Positions 23,201-34,800 of a stretch of 64,000 nucleotides of DNA are shown here, piece after piece. A model generated the notes under the pieces. That model ran no database searches. It was not told the origin of the DNA and saw only the letters and a list, made by a program, of their open reading frames with translations. Position numbers and translations under genes: made by a program. The DNA lies in contig NC_029541.1 of assembly GCF_001577835.2 (NCBI RefSeq), forward strand, positions 1,979,141 through 2,043,140, read 5' to 3'. This DNA is from Coturnix japonica (Eukaryota; Chordata; Aves; Galliformes; Phasianidae). How positions within the stretch are numbered: position 1 is the first letter of the stretch; each line of letters begins with the position of its first letter.

Positions 23201-25550
23201 GGGGAGAAGCATCTCGCCCTGTCCAACCTCTTGGGCAGCTCCTCTGTTCCTCGCCCAGCAACATGGTGACACTGATGCACTGGCATCAGCCACAACAGCA
23301 GAATGAAAGAGGTGACTTATAGAGAGTAAAAACTGCAGCAGGAAAGGTCAATAATGCTGATTCTCCTGCAGATGAGCTGTGGGGTGGTTCAGTGGTGAGC
23401 TGGCGCTGGGTACCCCATGTTCCCCATGGAGCTGTGAGCATCAGCTGTCCCTTGGATGTGTTTCTACTGGGATCCCGCTCAACTTGTGCCCCCCAGATCC
23501 ACTGCAAGAAGCTGGTAACTACTGGGAAGGCTGAGGAAGAAGCCCACGAAGGGCAGGTTTGCTCACCCTGCCTTTAACATCTCGTTTCTCCAGGAGAATT
23601 GATTGCTGGAGAGGTAAAGCTGATTGTATGGACTGTGCAAGCTGGTGGACGATGGTCCCCATGGGCTGCACACAAATGGAGCCCAGCAGAATCAAGCAAG
23701 TTTTACCAGAGCTTCGAGTTAAGAAAAAAAAAAGCAAAAGAGAGAGGAAGAAAAAAAAAAAAGGAAAACACAATCCAGACTCTGCCTTGGCCAAACCTGC
23801 CCCTTTTAAGGAAAGGAAATTTCCCAGAGCCACCCTCGACAAACCTAAAGGCCTGATCCTGCTCTCAGGAATGTCAGTGCAAATCTAGAGCAGCTCTGCT
23901 GGCTGCTGGGGGGTCAAGGCAGCCGTGTGTGCATCCAGCTCCTGCTTTCCTCCCCCCAGAGATGGTGCAGAGTTTGCACTACAACAGCCAGGGAGCAAAC
24001 TCCAGGCTCAAAAGCAGTAACATCAGAATGGTCTGCATGCCAGTTACAAGGATTTAGCCTTTTTGCTGAGCCATGTTCTGGAAGCCTGAGCCCTGTTTTG
24101 CTCTGTGAGCTGCGTGCAATAAAACAGCTGCGTCCTTTGGCTGGATGGCTGCTATGGAGGGGCCACATGTTTTGCTTAGGACATGTCTGAAGTGTCTTCT
24201 TTGAGTTCAGACTTTGCTCAAGGGGCTGCCCAGAGCAGAGCACAGCAGAGCGATGCCAGCAGCTTCAGTGGGGCTTATTTTGGTAGCAGCCCCCTACCAA
24301 CTTCTCCCAGGGAAGCAAAAGAAACTGGGAGCAAACTTGGAAGGGTCTGCCCCCGTTTAGGTCAAAAATCTGCAAGGGAAAAGCTAAAGAGAAGAGTAAA
24401 ATGCTCACGTTCCCTTCTCATTAACATTAAAGGTCTGGATGTAAACCAGATGCAAATGGGCTCTGCTGCAGAGGGTATTCTGCCACATTCTGGGGTCAGA
24501 TCTGACCACCCCCAGTTCCTGCTGACAGCAATGTGGGCATTCAGATCCTCATCCAACCGCTGTGCAGCACGAGAGCCAGGGACCACAGCAATCAGCCTCC
24601 AAAATGGGAACTGCCAGCAAAGGCCACGGCCCTGAGCTGCACTGCCCCTAAAGAGGAGGTTGGAAGCTGCATTCAGAACCCACATCAACATCTGCTCGGC
24701 CCACTGAAAGCATTGCTTTGCCCGAGAGCTGAAGAACAAGCGAATGGGAAGGTTCAGAGCACAACCAAAGCACCCCAGCATCCTAAATGCAGTGCACAAG
24801 GGAATGCATTAAGGCACCCAGCACCTGAGAAAGCATCTCTAGGAGGTGAGTGGGGTGTGAGACAGACGTGGGGATGTCCCCTGAAGAATGGATGGAGGTG
24901 AAGCTGAATTGGGGCGTTTGGGTGCTGTGCAGCCAGTTGTAAGGCTCTGCTGTAGGGCTGTGCGTCACTTGCTGAGAGAGAGAATATTGTTTTTGGAGAA
25001 GGGAGGGGGAGGGGGAAGGAGGAGGGAAAATTTGGTGAAGGAGGAGGGGCAATTTGCATGGCTGCTGAGCACCTGCATGGTGCGTGGCAGGAAGGAGGCA
25101 GGGAGACCCTGCCCTGCAGACAGGCTGCTTTTGTTGCACCCCAAACGGGCCTCGATTAAGTGTGACAGAAAGAGGGCAGAGTCCCACACACAAAACCCCA
25201 GAGCTCAGCAAGACCTGGAGAGCTTCGGCACAGCGGGGAGAGGTGTGAAGCTCCGCGAATCACCCTTTGCAACACCCCATGCTTCATCCAGGCAGCCATC
25301 TCCAGAGCCTGGAGGCCACTATGGCAGCCCTCCCTGCTGCTCCCTTGCCCACCATTGCCCAGCACAGCCCTGTGCCCGGCTATGGGGCTCGGCCACAACC
25401 CATCCCGGCACGTTGTGCCAGCTTCTAAACAGTTAACACCACCAAAACCAGCCTGCAGAGGTTCCCTCATCCCCAGATCCCTTCCAAAAAAGAAACGATC
25501 CTCTTATCCTCTCCTCCACCCACCTGGACCAACTCCTGGCTCCCACCCCA
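20238..25550. other. Gene-poor interval
   Basis: No exon, hairpin or mobile element I can support. The interval contains one polypurine tract (about 23719-23765) and another G/A-rich stretch at 24995-25050. Open frames here have no domain features or splice context. Confidence 0.4.
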
Positions 25551-25910
25551 TGCCCACAACCAGCACAGGGCTCGGGGGGTCTATGGGCTCCCACCACGTT
25601 CGCCGCGGCTGCCATGTTGAATTGCAAATCCGACATGAGTCGACATCTTTCTTTTTCCCCCCTCCCTCCTCCACCCCCTTCCATGGTGGAAGCACAAAAC
25701 ACCCGCGTTAGGGTGGGAGGAAAAAGCACCTCGAGTGGCGCTCCAAGGTGGGACAGGAGGACACGTCCCCTAAGTATGGATCAATTGGAGTCTCAGCACC
25801 ACGGGCTGCAGGGAAGGGGGTTGTTTTGGGGGTAAAAAGGCGGACTGCAGGAAAAACAAAGCGCCGGGCGCAATGAAACGCTACTTGAAATCAAAGGCAA
25901 AAAGCCACCC

Positions 25911-25940
25911 CAACCAACCAACCAACCAACCAACCAACCA
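25911..25940 (+). repeat. (CAAC)n tetranucleotide microsatellite
   Basis: About seven perfect copies of the tetranucleotide inside the CpG-rich block. Confidence 0.9.
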
Positions 25941-26376
25941 GCCAAGCAAAAAGAATGAAGAGCGAGGTTCGATTCCGTACCGAGGCAGTGAAGGGGGAGG
26001 ACGCACGGCCGAGAGAGTGGTTGTGTTGTGGAGCAGTGGCTGCTTTTTGAGCTCCGCTTATCCGGACAGTCACCGGGGAAGGATCCTTTTCCGAGAAAGG
26101 CCAGTTGGAGTGAGACAGCTCTTTTTTTTTCCTCCCCTTCTCTCGCGCTCTCTCTCTCTCCCCTTTTCCTTCTCCTCTCAGCTCAACGCCAAGAAATGGG
26201 CGGTGCCTGGATGCCAGGCTCCATCCGAATGAGACGCCGAAGGCCGGGGCAGGCTGGCACAAAGGAGAGCTGGCAGGAATTCCTGCACTCGGAGCTCCGA
26301 TAAACCCACCCTAAAGAGTTCTACCCCATTCGGCCCCAAATGGAGCCAGCACAGTGTGCGTGTGGGGAAGTGGGGG

Positions 26377-26401
26377 AATAATAATAATAATAATAATAAC
26401 A
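26377..26401 (+). repeat. (AAT)n microsatellite
   Basis: Eight ATA/AAT triplets without interruption. A related AAT run lies at about 28353-28384. Confidence 0.9.
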
Positions 26402-26559
26402 AAAATTGGGGCAGAAATAAAGCTGGGACCTTCCAGTGCGTCGATGCGGGTTAAACAAAAGGCCTGGGGATGTGGATAGGGCTCTATGCACCCCCCTCCT
26501 CCCCACGCCGTGTGCACCTTCCCGCCCGCACGCCCCCTCATCCCGCCTCGTGTTTGGTG

Positions 26560-26612
26560 CAAAAAGGGCAAAAAAAGGGCAAAAAAAGGGCAAAAAATGG
26601 GCAAAAAAGCCC
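26560..26612 (+). repeat. GGGCAAAAAA short tandem repeat
   Basis: Four to five copies of a 10-11 bp unit GGGCAAAAAA(A) in the CpG island, with small length variation in the A run. Confidence 0.8.
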
Positions 26613-27614
26613 AAAGCGACGCGTCCGCCATGAGGGCAGCACAGCAGCAACCGCCTCCATGGGGGCAGATTGGGGGTAGTTTGTATTTTAGGGCGTATTT
26701 GGGGCCTTTTTGTTGCCGCCGCGAAGCACATGGGTTGCGCCGATGATAAAAAGGGAGTCCCGGCGGGCCGGGAAGGGGGGCCATGGGGCTGAGAGAGCTG
26801 CTGGGGAGATGCCAAGAGCACGGAACAAAACACGTTTTCATCTCGCCCCGCACCAGGGGCCGAGGGGCGGCCGTGCACCCCGCAGCCCTCCAGGGGAGAG
26901 CTTGCCAAGCCCTCCTTGGCACGGCTCCCCCGAACAAAGCCGTCACCCATCCCCGAGCAGGCGCTGACAGTAAGCAAAGTGACAGGCGCATCTCCCGCAT
27001 GTTAATCCAAACGGCGAGCGGTGCCAGCATCCCCCCCCTCCCCACCATCACCACAACCCCCTCCCCTTTACCCCCACATGCATGCATACCCCCGTCCACC
27101 CCACCCTTGGCCTCGTGCAGGGCCTTCCCTTTGGGCGGGTTTAAATCAAAACCAAGCGGCCGAAGCTTCGGGGGGCTGAACGAGGCCGCTCGGTTCGGCG
27201 TTGGCGGTACCTGTTCCGTTCCCTCTTGTCTTCCTCTCTCTTTGGATGCGTGACAAGAGCCAACTCTCCTCTGGTGGGCTCTGGGAGCCGCAGGGCTGTA
27301 ACCCTTTGCAGGAAGTTGGCACAGCTCCCAGGTAGGACTCGACTCCCACATGGCTCCCCCCAGCAGCCGCCGCCGTCGCTCCCTCCCTCCTCTCCCCACC
27401 CGCTTTGCCCCCAGGCCTGGTGTTACCCCCATAACATTACCCATAGGGTCGCCCCAACGCGTTGCCGCGCTCTTGTACACGTACCCTTGAAGGATGACCT
27501 GGGCAACACAGAGAACAACAACTTCCTGCTCCGGCTCCCTCCAACGCCTGTTTCCACGCGGTGTACGGGGGGAGCTGGGAGGAGGTTTGGGGGTTTGTCG
27601 TCATTGAATCATGC

Positions 27615-27660
27615 TTTTTTTTTTTTTTTTTTTTTTTTTACCAAATATATATATATATAT
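27615..27660 (+). repeat. Poly(T) followed by (TA)n
   Basis: More than 20 T residues, then six TA dinucleotides. It marks the right edge of the CpG-rich block. Confidence 0.85.
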
Positions 27661-28070
27661 TTGGGTTTGTCTGGTTTTTTGTGGGGTCTGCCGGACCCAA
27701 CACGAAAGGAATTAAAATGGGAAGAGATAAGCTCCAAGCCAGCAGGACGATGCATGGGGGGTGGGAGATGAACGCAGCCCCATCTCACCCACCCCGCTTC
27801 GGAACCCCATCCATGTAACACTGCTGAATTAATCCAGTCCATAGTCCGGAGTCCCTCCAAGCTGCCAAGATCATCACAACAGGAAAGAAAGAAAACATGA
27901 GAGGCAGAGCGAGGCAGAGTCCTCACAATCGAGCAGCGAGAAGAGCAAGGAGAAATTAACATCCAATTAGCGCCGTGTTTAACGAGGGAGACAGAGGCGG
28001 CTGTTGTTTTATTGCCCTGTTCTTTTCAGGCACATCTGACAGGCAGCGGGGAAGGCACCCCAGCTCCAAG

Positions 28071-28078
28071 TGACGTCA
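28071..28078. promoter_or_regulatory. Full palindromic CRE
   Basis: TGACGTCA is the perfect CREB/ATF recognition site. It sits at the border of the CpG-rich block, next to AT-rich sequence. It may contribute to a promoter whose transcript is not identified. Confidence 0.4.
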
Positions 28079-28319
28079 TCAGATTTTATTTTCTATATAT
28101 ATTTTCTCTCTTTTTTGAGATGTTTTTTTTTTGCTTGTCTGTCTATTTTTCCTCCCCCCCCCCATCTTTGCTCTTCCAAGTTTGAAGTCAAGGTCTCAGC
28201 AATGTGGCCAGAGCAATGCAGGGCTTTGGGCTGATGCCTCCATCCTCCATCCCCCCCCTTCTTCATCCCCAGCCCTGCAAAACAAACACCAACCCCAACC
28301 CGAAGTCTTTGTTCTTCCA

Positions 28320-28505
28320 AACAATAAAAAGAAAAGAAAAAAAAAGAGAGAAAAATGAAAATAATAATAAATAATAATAATAAACATTCAGGTCAACCCG
28401 GAGGGAGCCCGGAGGAAGGTTCTGTGCTCAGCCTGTCCCTGCTGCGTCCATCTCGCTGCTGTTCCTCTCTCAAGACGGATCTCTCTCTTTCTCTCTCTCT
28501 CTCGG
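28320..28505 (+). repeat. Simple repeats: A/G tract, (AAT)n, (TC)n
   Basis: An A/G tract (28320-28352) leads into an AAT repeat (28353-28384). A TCTC run follows at 28478-28502. Confidence 0.8.
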
Positions 28506-28559
28506 CTTGTAAAACTTTGCTGCATGTGACGCTGCTCTCCCAACCTCCTTTGGCAGGGT

Positions 28560-30790
28560 GACAAGAACGGCGCTGCTGCTGCCGCTGCCGGGGATGGGAG
28601 AGAGCAGGAGGCTTTTAAGGAAGAAACTCAATTCGTTCAGATTAAGAGAATTAAGGATGTTTTAATCAAGGGGCTGCCAACGGGGCGGCCAGGACGGACG
28701 GCATCGGGTTGAGCAGCAGTGAGGATGGTGATGCTTTGGCCCCGTGTGGGGCTGTGCTATGGGGAGAGGAGATGTGCTGCAAGCCAGGGAGACTTAATGT
28801 TGTGTCCTCAGCTCTCTCCTCCCCCCAGAGCGGGGGGGCTGTGTGAGCAGGGTGGGAGGAAGGCCCTTGGGCCTCGGCCTTCCCCTCAGCACGGGGTCTC
28901 GTTGCAAGGGAGGAAGCGGGGCCCCACGTGCTGCTGGATGGGGGGGGTTGGCTGGGGGAGAGGGCAGAATTTCCTCCCAATGGCTCTGTGCAAAGCAAGG
29001 GGTGTGAAAGGCTGCTCGACACCTCCTGGGAGCTGCCCAGGGACCCATTGGCTGCACCCATCGCTGCTTTTCATCCTCATCTCCAGCCAGGATTTCCTTC
29101 TGTTCCCTCCCTGCCTGCTCTGCCTCTCAGTCTGTGCCCCCCAGCAGGTCCCACTTGATGCTCTCCATCACCTCCCCACCTTCAACCCATCCCGGCAGGA
29201 CTGGGCTGCACCAACCAGCTCTCCAGGGCTTATTTTGAGTACTATCTGCCTCTATGGAGCTCCCTGCTGCAGGAGAGCCACACAAAGAGACTCACAGAGG
29301 GCAGCAAAGCCACAGGGGCATTGCCTCACTGCCCATAAGCCTAACACTGAAGTGGGAAAGGTGTGCTCAGGTCTTTCTCTTTGCTAAAGGGCTTTTAGCT
29401 CTGCAAGGAGAAAGGGCCCCAGGGAGGTTCAGGGCTGCCTTGACCTGAGTTTCCCTCTCCCAGCTTCAATCTCTGCCTCCTTTGTCCCCTCGGCAGCTGG
29501 GAGCAGATGAGGCCAAAGTCCTGGTAATCTCCCCTTTCCACTGGGGAATGATAAACTGCAGGCACGGGGCGGTTGCAAACTCCACCCATCCTAATGCTGT
29601 GCTGGAGAGTCAATATTTAAACACAACTTTGCTTCCTGGCTAGATAGGGGAGCGCCAGGGCTGTGCATGAGACCTCAGTGCAGGACCCAACCCTCCTTCC
29701 ATCCCACTTCACTTGTTCTCCCAGCTGCAGTTTCAGCCTTGAGCCCCTGTATTGCAGCAGCAGGGCCCCATCCTTTGTCACCTGTGCTGCAGGGGTTGGG
29801 CACCCATTAACAGGCAGCAATTAAAGGGGAGGGGTTGCATAGGTGTTGCTTACTCCTGGTGGAGCTCCTGTGCCCATAGAGGGATGCCTTAAATGAAGCA
29901 GGGGACATGAACACCCAGAAAGCAGGAGGTAAGGAAGTTAATGACTGTATGAATGACAGCCCCTGCTTTAAGGTCACGCTGAGGTTGTGCATTCCCTCCT
30001 GTGTGCTACCCAAAGGCCTTTGAAACCTGGTTTTTGTTTAAAATTGATTGATCCGCATTTAAGGGTTGTTTCTAGAGGAGTTTGTGCATCACAGGGGGTG
30101 GTTAAAAGAAAAACTTGTCAGTGCTGTAAAGGCAGCCAGGGTGTGTGCAAGGTGAAGGTGCTACAAGAGGCTTTGCAGGTGGTGTGAGCAGAAGGTGGCC
30201 TTTATTTTGTGGTTAAAGACCAAGTTCCTGGGCAAGCACTGCCTGATGTGGGCTGTGCAGGACCTGATGCTCAGATATATGGGAAATCAGCTCATGTATT
30301 AAAAGGCCTCAAATGGAAACCCTTCCTGAGCAAAGGAGCCTGTTGTACGCAACAGGTGAATGTTTCCTTAGAAAAGAAAAAGGAGCGAGGAGAGTTGTTT
30401 TATAGCTGTATTTTGGAGCATAGTTAAATCCTCTTTCAAAGAATTCCTGGTTAGGGGATGGGGCCATGCATTGAGTGTTGGTACTGTAACACAAACCGTA
30501 TGGGATGGAGGATGGACAGGACTGACTTCACAACACCAAAGGGAGCTTTGGGGGACAGCAGCCTCCTCAGGGCCCCAAAACCTCTTCCCAGGGAGCGCAG
30601 TAACACACTGAACTCTGTGCAAAAGACTGCTTCGTGGGGGGATCTGCCTGGCTGTGGTAGCAGCACAGACTGGGGAAGGGGGGAAAAGAACAGTAATTCT
30701 GTGTATGGGAACTAAGGATCAATCCTGCACTGCTGGCACTGGTGAGCTCTGCTATGTAAGGGCCTTAGGCCTTAGTGGCTCCATTCCCAA
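28560..30790. other. Intergenic, 3' of MTCH1
   Basis: No exon recognised. It contains candidate minus-strand poly(A) hexamers (TTTATT on the plus strand near 30199), which could be alternative distal ends for MTCH1. Confidence 0.4.
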
Positions 30791-30808
30791 GCCTTCAGCT
30801 GGATGAGG

Positions 30809-30814
30809 TTTATT
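30809..30814 (-). terminator. MTCH1: Candidate MTCH1 polyadenylation signal
   Basis: AATAAA on the minus strand, about 1.03 kb beyond the MTCH1 stop codon. It is the first canonical hexamer in the transcribed direction that I found, giving a 3' UTR of about 1 kb, similar to mammalian MTCH1. Confidence 0.5.
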
Positions 30815-31848
30815 CCTTTGCTTCAGACAGTGATGGGCCTGGTGCCTCTATTGCAAGACAAAGGCTTCTGCTCATAGCAGTTAGCAAATTGATCCCTTAC
30901 AACAGCTCAGCATCGTAACAGGACTCTGTGCTTGTCCATCAGTGAAGTGGTGATGCCCCCCTATGTGGGAGTTGCTCGTGTGATGCAGCACGATCCAGCA
31001 TGGAAACACTCAGTATCTGAGCAGGGGCTGATCCAACCAGGGACCAAACCCTCCCCTTAGAAACATGCAGTGCTGCCTGTGGTACACCCAGCTTCACTGC
31101 ACTGTGAGGTGCATCCCAAATGCAAAAGGCCTTCCCACAGCAGACACCAGGCACATCCTTTCACTAAGTGCCTTCTCCATCTTCAAGTCTTGATGCTGTC
31201 CTGGAGTCCAGTCATACCTTTCTCTTAAGGTCATGCATTGCACTTCATTGTAGTGGAACTGTTTCTCTTTTGTTTTGAAATGATCATTTCCCTTTCATAC
31301 CTAAGGGAGCCGGGCTGCTCCCTTGTGTTTAGATACCCCAAAGTATGTGTCTCATTCTTGACCCTGTCCAGCACAAACTACCTGCCCCACGTATCAGCCC
31401 TCTCCAGGAGAGTCAAGGCAGGAGCTGGTTGTGCTGCTGCTGCTTTCCCAGCAGGGCAGCCCTGGATCTCTTGCCACTTCTCAACTTAGGCAGAACAAAG
31501 CAGTCTTTTGTCCCTGCATCCTGAGGCTGGTTTCTTTTGCATTTGGGCATTTTCTGGTTTCATACACTTTCTCAGTATCTTCAGATTCACAGCCCAGCCC
31601 AGAGAAACAACATCCTTCTGCTCTCTCTCCTATGCATCATGATCAAGACAGCCATGAGGAAGGGGCTTTGACTCAGCTGGAGCCTGAAGCCAGATCACTG
31701 CAGCTCAACTGATGGTTGGCCTTGTTGGAGAGGAGGTGTCTTGTTCTGGCACCGCAGACTTTGGATCAAAAAGAACAAATATACATATGGAAACAAGCTT
31801 AGGGTTCTTCGAGGAGTCCAAGTTTGTACTTCTCCCTGCAAGCTGGGG

Positions 31849-34800
31849 TCAGTCGATAGGGAAGCAGGCTGCTTGCATGGGTGCTCTGCGGAAGAGCAGG
31901 CTGGAGCCACGGAACAGCTGTCCCTGAGGAGGAAAACAAAGGGGTTATGGTTATGAGCACCCTGGGTTGCTGCAGGAGAGAAAGTGGGATTTCAACCCTG
32001 GGAGCTTTGGGGTCAGGCACTTCTAACAGGGATGCCTGATGGACAGGGCAGAGCCGTGGGGCTTTGCTCTATGCAATGCCTGACATTGCAGGCTGAAAGC
32101 TAAGGTAATGGGAACACACCAGTACTGCCATGCCTGGTACTGGTAACTGGAAGGATGGAAAGAGTTACAGAGCACATCAAGGATGCAGCACAGGTAACCC
32201 CTGGGCAATGCCAGAGCCCTCAGGAAGGAGTGGAGGGAACCCAAAGCACTGTGTGTGCCTCACTTCCTCACCTGGCTACTGAGATACCTCCAGCAATGGA
32301 TCCAGGATGTGAATGCAGGAGCATAAGGAGGGAGGCCAGCACGCAACCTGCACGGCAATGAAAAATAGCTTAGATGATCTGTACAGCTGTCACAATACCC
32401 AGAGATAACACAAGCGTAAGTGAGGACACAGACACGGTGTCTGCACTGGGCTGAAGGCCAAATGACCAGCTTGTTACACTGCAGTGGATCATGTAATTTA
32501 ATTACCCCAGGAGTGTACAAACAAGGAGTGTTACCTGGATACGTTAAGAGTGCAAAGACTATATGCCATATCTACGCCTTCAAGAAGGAGCAGATATCAA
32601 GACAGCATTACACCAGTGGGTGAGATCCAAACCCTGTGCTGCATTAACAGCTTTGCATTTCTTCATGCATGATCTCTTTGATCCCTTCTGCCTTTGGTCT
32701 AGTTTGGATCAGGCTGCACCACCAAACTCTCCCAATTATTCCTCTCCATCTGAGCTTTCATTCTGCTCTAACACTGTAAGTAACCTGGGATGGGAAACCA
32801 GGCGACTCTGCAAAGCACCATATAGTTTATGGTTCTGCATGAAACCTTTATGATTGCTAGCAAAGGCTTCAGACAACAAGAGACTGCAGGGAAAGCATTA
32901 GATCTCAGTGTGACACATACCCACAGTTGTTCACTGCCATGAGATCTCCCACGAGAAGGAATGGATACGTCAGCATGCTCATAGCAATCTGAAAGCACAG
33001 AAGTCTGGTAGCATCTCTGATGTTCATATCAAAAGCAGTAGTTCTAGCTTTTTGCATGTTGGTTAAGTTATCCTCATCTTCGGATGTAAAGTACAGACTT
33101 TGAATGTACCTGCTTTGCCCCCAGAACACGAGCCCTAACCCCACAAACAGCAGGAAGCAGAGGAAGGACGTGGCAGTTGTCTACATACCCCCATCACAAA
33201 TTTCGTGTAGCTCCGGATCACCGATGCCTGGCTGAACTGAAAGGAGAAGCCAAAGGATTATGGGGGAGGTAGGTAATACCAGGTTATCCCTGTCACTACA
33301 TGACATCCCTCTGAGCCTGAGTCTATTTCAGTGTTAGCCTCCCATCCCCATTGATGTCCCACAGCTCGAAGTGCTTGGTACAGATTCCCAAGCCCTTTGC
33401 TGGGCAGTTCCACTCACGTTATCATCCACTGCGTAGGTGTTGATGAAGTGAGCCAAGAGGTTGCAGCACCAGAGGAAGATGACATCCCCCAGGATGTGAG
33501 GGACTAAACCTCTGCAATGGCAAAAACACAGGTGTGAGGTGCAGGAGGATCCAACCCCTCCCTTTGCCAACACAGAAGAATCCCACTACCCAGAATACAT
33601 CTTTATTGTGGGAGGAACTGAAAGGAGAAGCTCTTGTGGACCTCAGGGGATCAGTTTTATTTCCTGCTCTGATTGAAAAAGCAGTTGGGAAAACATACTC
33701 TGAACCAGCCTGCTCCACTTGCTATTGTATTGTCAAGAGCATTTCATGGCCCAGAGAATATTGACCTGGTCTGCTTACAATAGGAGACTGCTGTAGATAC
33801 CAGGGAAGCAAAGTAAGTCCGTGCACTGAAATATCTTCCTCTCTAGCTGGGCATGCCCTCAGAGTGAGCGTGTGCCACTGGTTATGGCTACACAGAGGTT
33901 GTCAGGTGATGGGAAATAAGTGGTTCTCAATGATTTTAATGGAATTTAGATGGCATTAGGAGTGCTGAGAGCAAAGCAGCAACAGTTTGGTCCTGCAGGT
34001 GTAGTCTGCGTTCCCCTTGTGGCAGTGTGATTTCCTAGCGGAGTTGCAGGGCGTACATAACTTCAAAGCCCTCTTGAGACATTCTACATCGTGTTAAAAC
34101 CTTTCTTGTGAACAATTGCGTTTAATTAGGCTACCAACAGTGTTTATTTTATGTGGTGAAAGGGAACTTAGCCAGCTCCTTTTCTGAAAGCTGTTTTCTA
34201 GGGAGGGGACTGAGGCCAAAGCCCCCCCCAGAAGCAGAGGCAGCAGGAAGCTCTGTCTTATAGATGTAATTAAGGAATGAAGCAAGAAGGTGTTTGCTGG
34301 ACTTTAGTGATGCTGTCAGTTCACCGTGCATCACACATGGGGTCTGAGCTCCCTTGGGCAAGCTGCTCTGGGCAGCAGTTCTCCTGCACTGTGCAGTGCC
34401 CTGCTCCTATCAGACAGGCAAACCTGCTGCCAGCACGAACCAGCTGTTCATTACAAGCACCCACGGTGCTTTGCAGAGGAATGTGCTTCTTATCCAGGCC
34501 CTGGGCTCTTATTTCAATAAGGAGCCTCATTGTTGCACTTGAACTTGGTGCCTTTTGCACAAACAAGTGCTTTAAATGCTCCTCTGCTAAAACACAAAGA
34601 AATACAAGCAGTGGGAGGGGTAAAAGCTAAGTAAAAATATGGAGTGTTCTCAGGGCTTTAAAAGTATGATTGAAGATAAGATCAGGGGAAAACTTAATGG
34701 TCAGACTGGAGCTCTGTCAAAGGCACAGATTCAATCTGTGCTCACAGGAGTGATGTGAGAGTCCTGCAGTCAGACAGGGTTACGGGTAGGAGGGAGCTCA

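Larger units (their letters stand above)
25560..27560. promoter_or_regulatory. Large CpG-rich island
   Basis: About 2 kb with a high density of CG dinucleotides, the richest block between PI16 and MTCH1. It includes a YY1-like GCTGCCATGTTG at about 25609-25620 and GC boxes (GGGCGG at 26199). No coding start is recognised on either strand. A promoter for a long non-coding RNA, possibly the minus-strand pri-let-7j/k whose hairpins lie about 12 kb downstream, is the simplest reading, but no splice link is proven. Confidence 0.45.

Noticed and set aside
26311-27480. 389-aa minus-strand open frame in the CpG-rich block
   Set aside because: Low stop density is expected in such GC-rich DNA. The peptide has simple-sequence stretches (poly-Ile from AAT repeats) and no recognisable domain.
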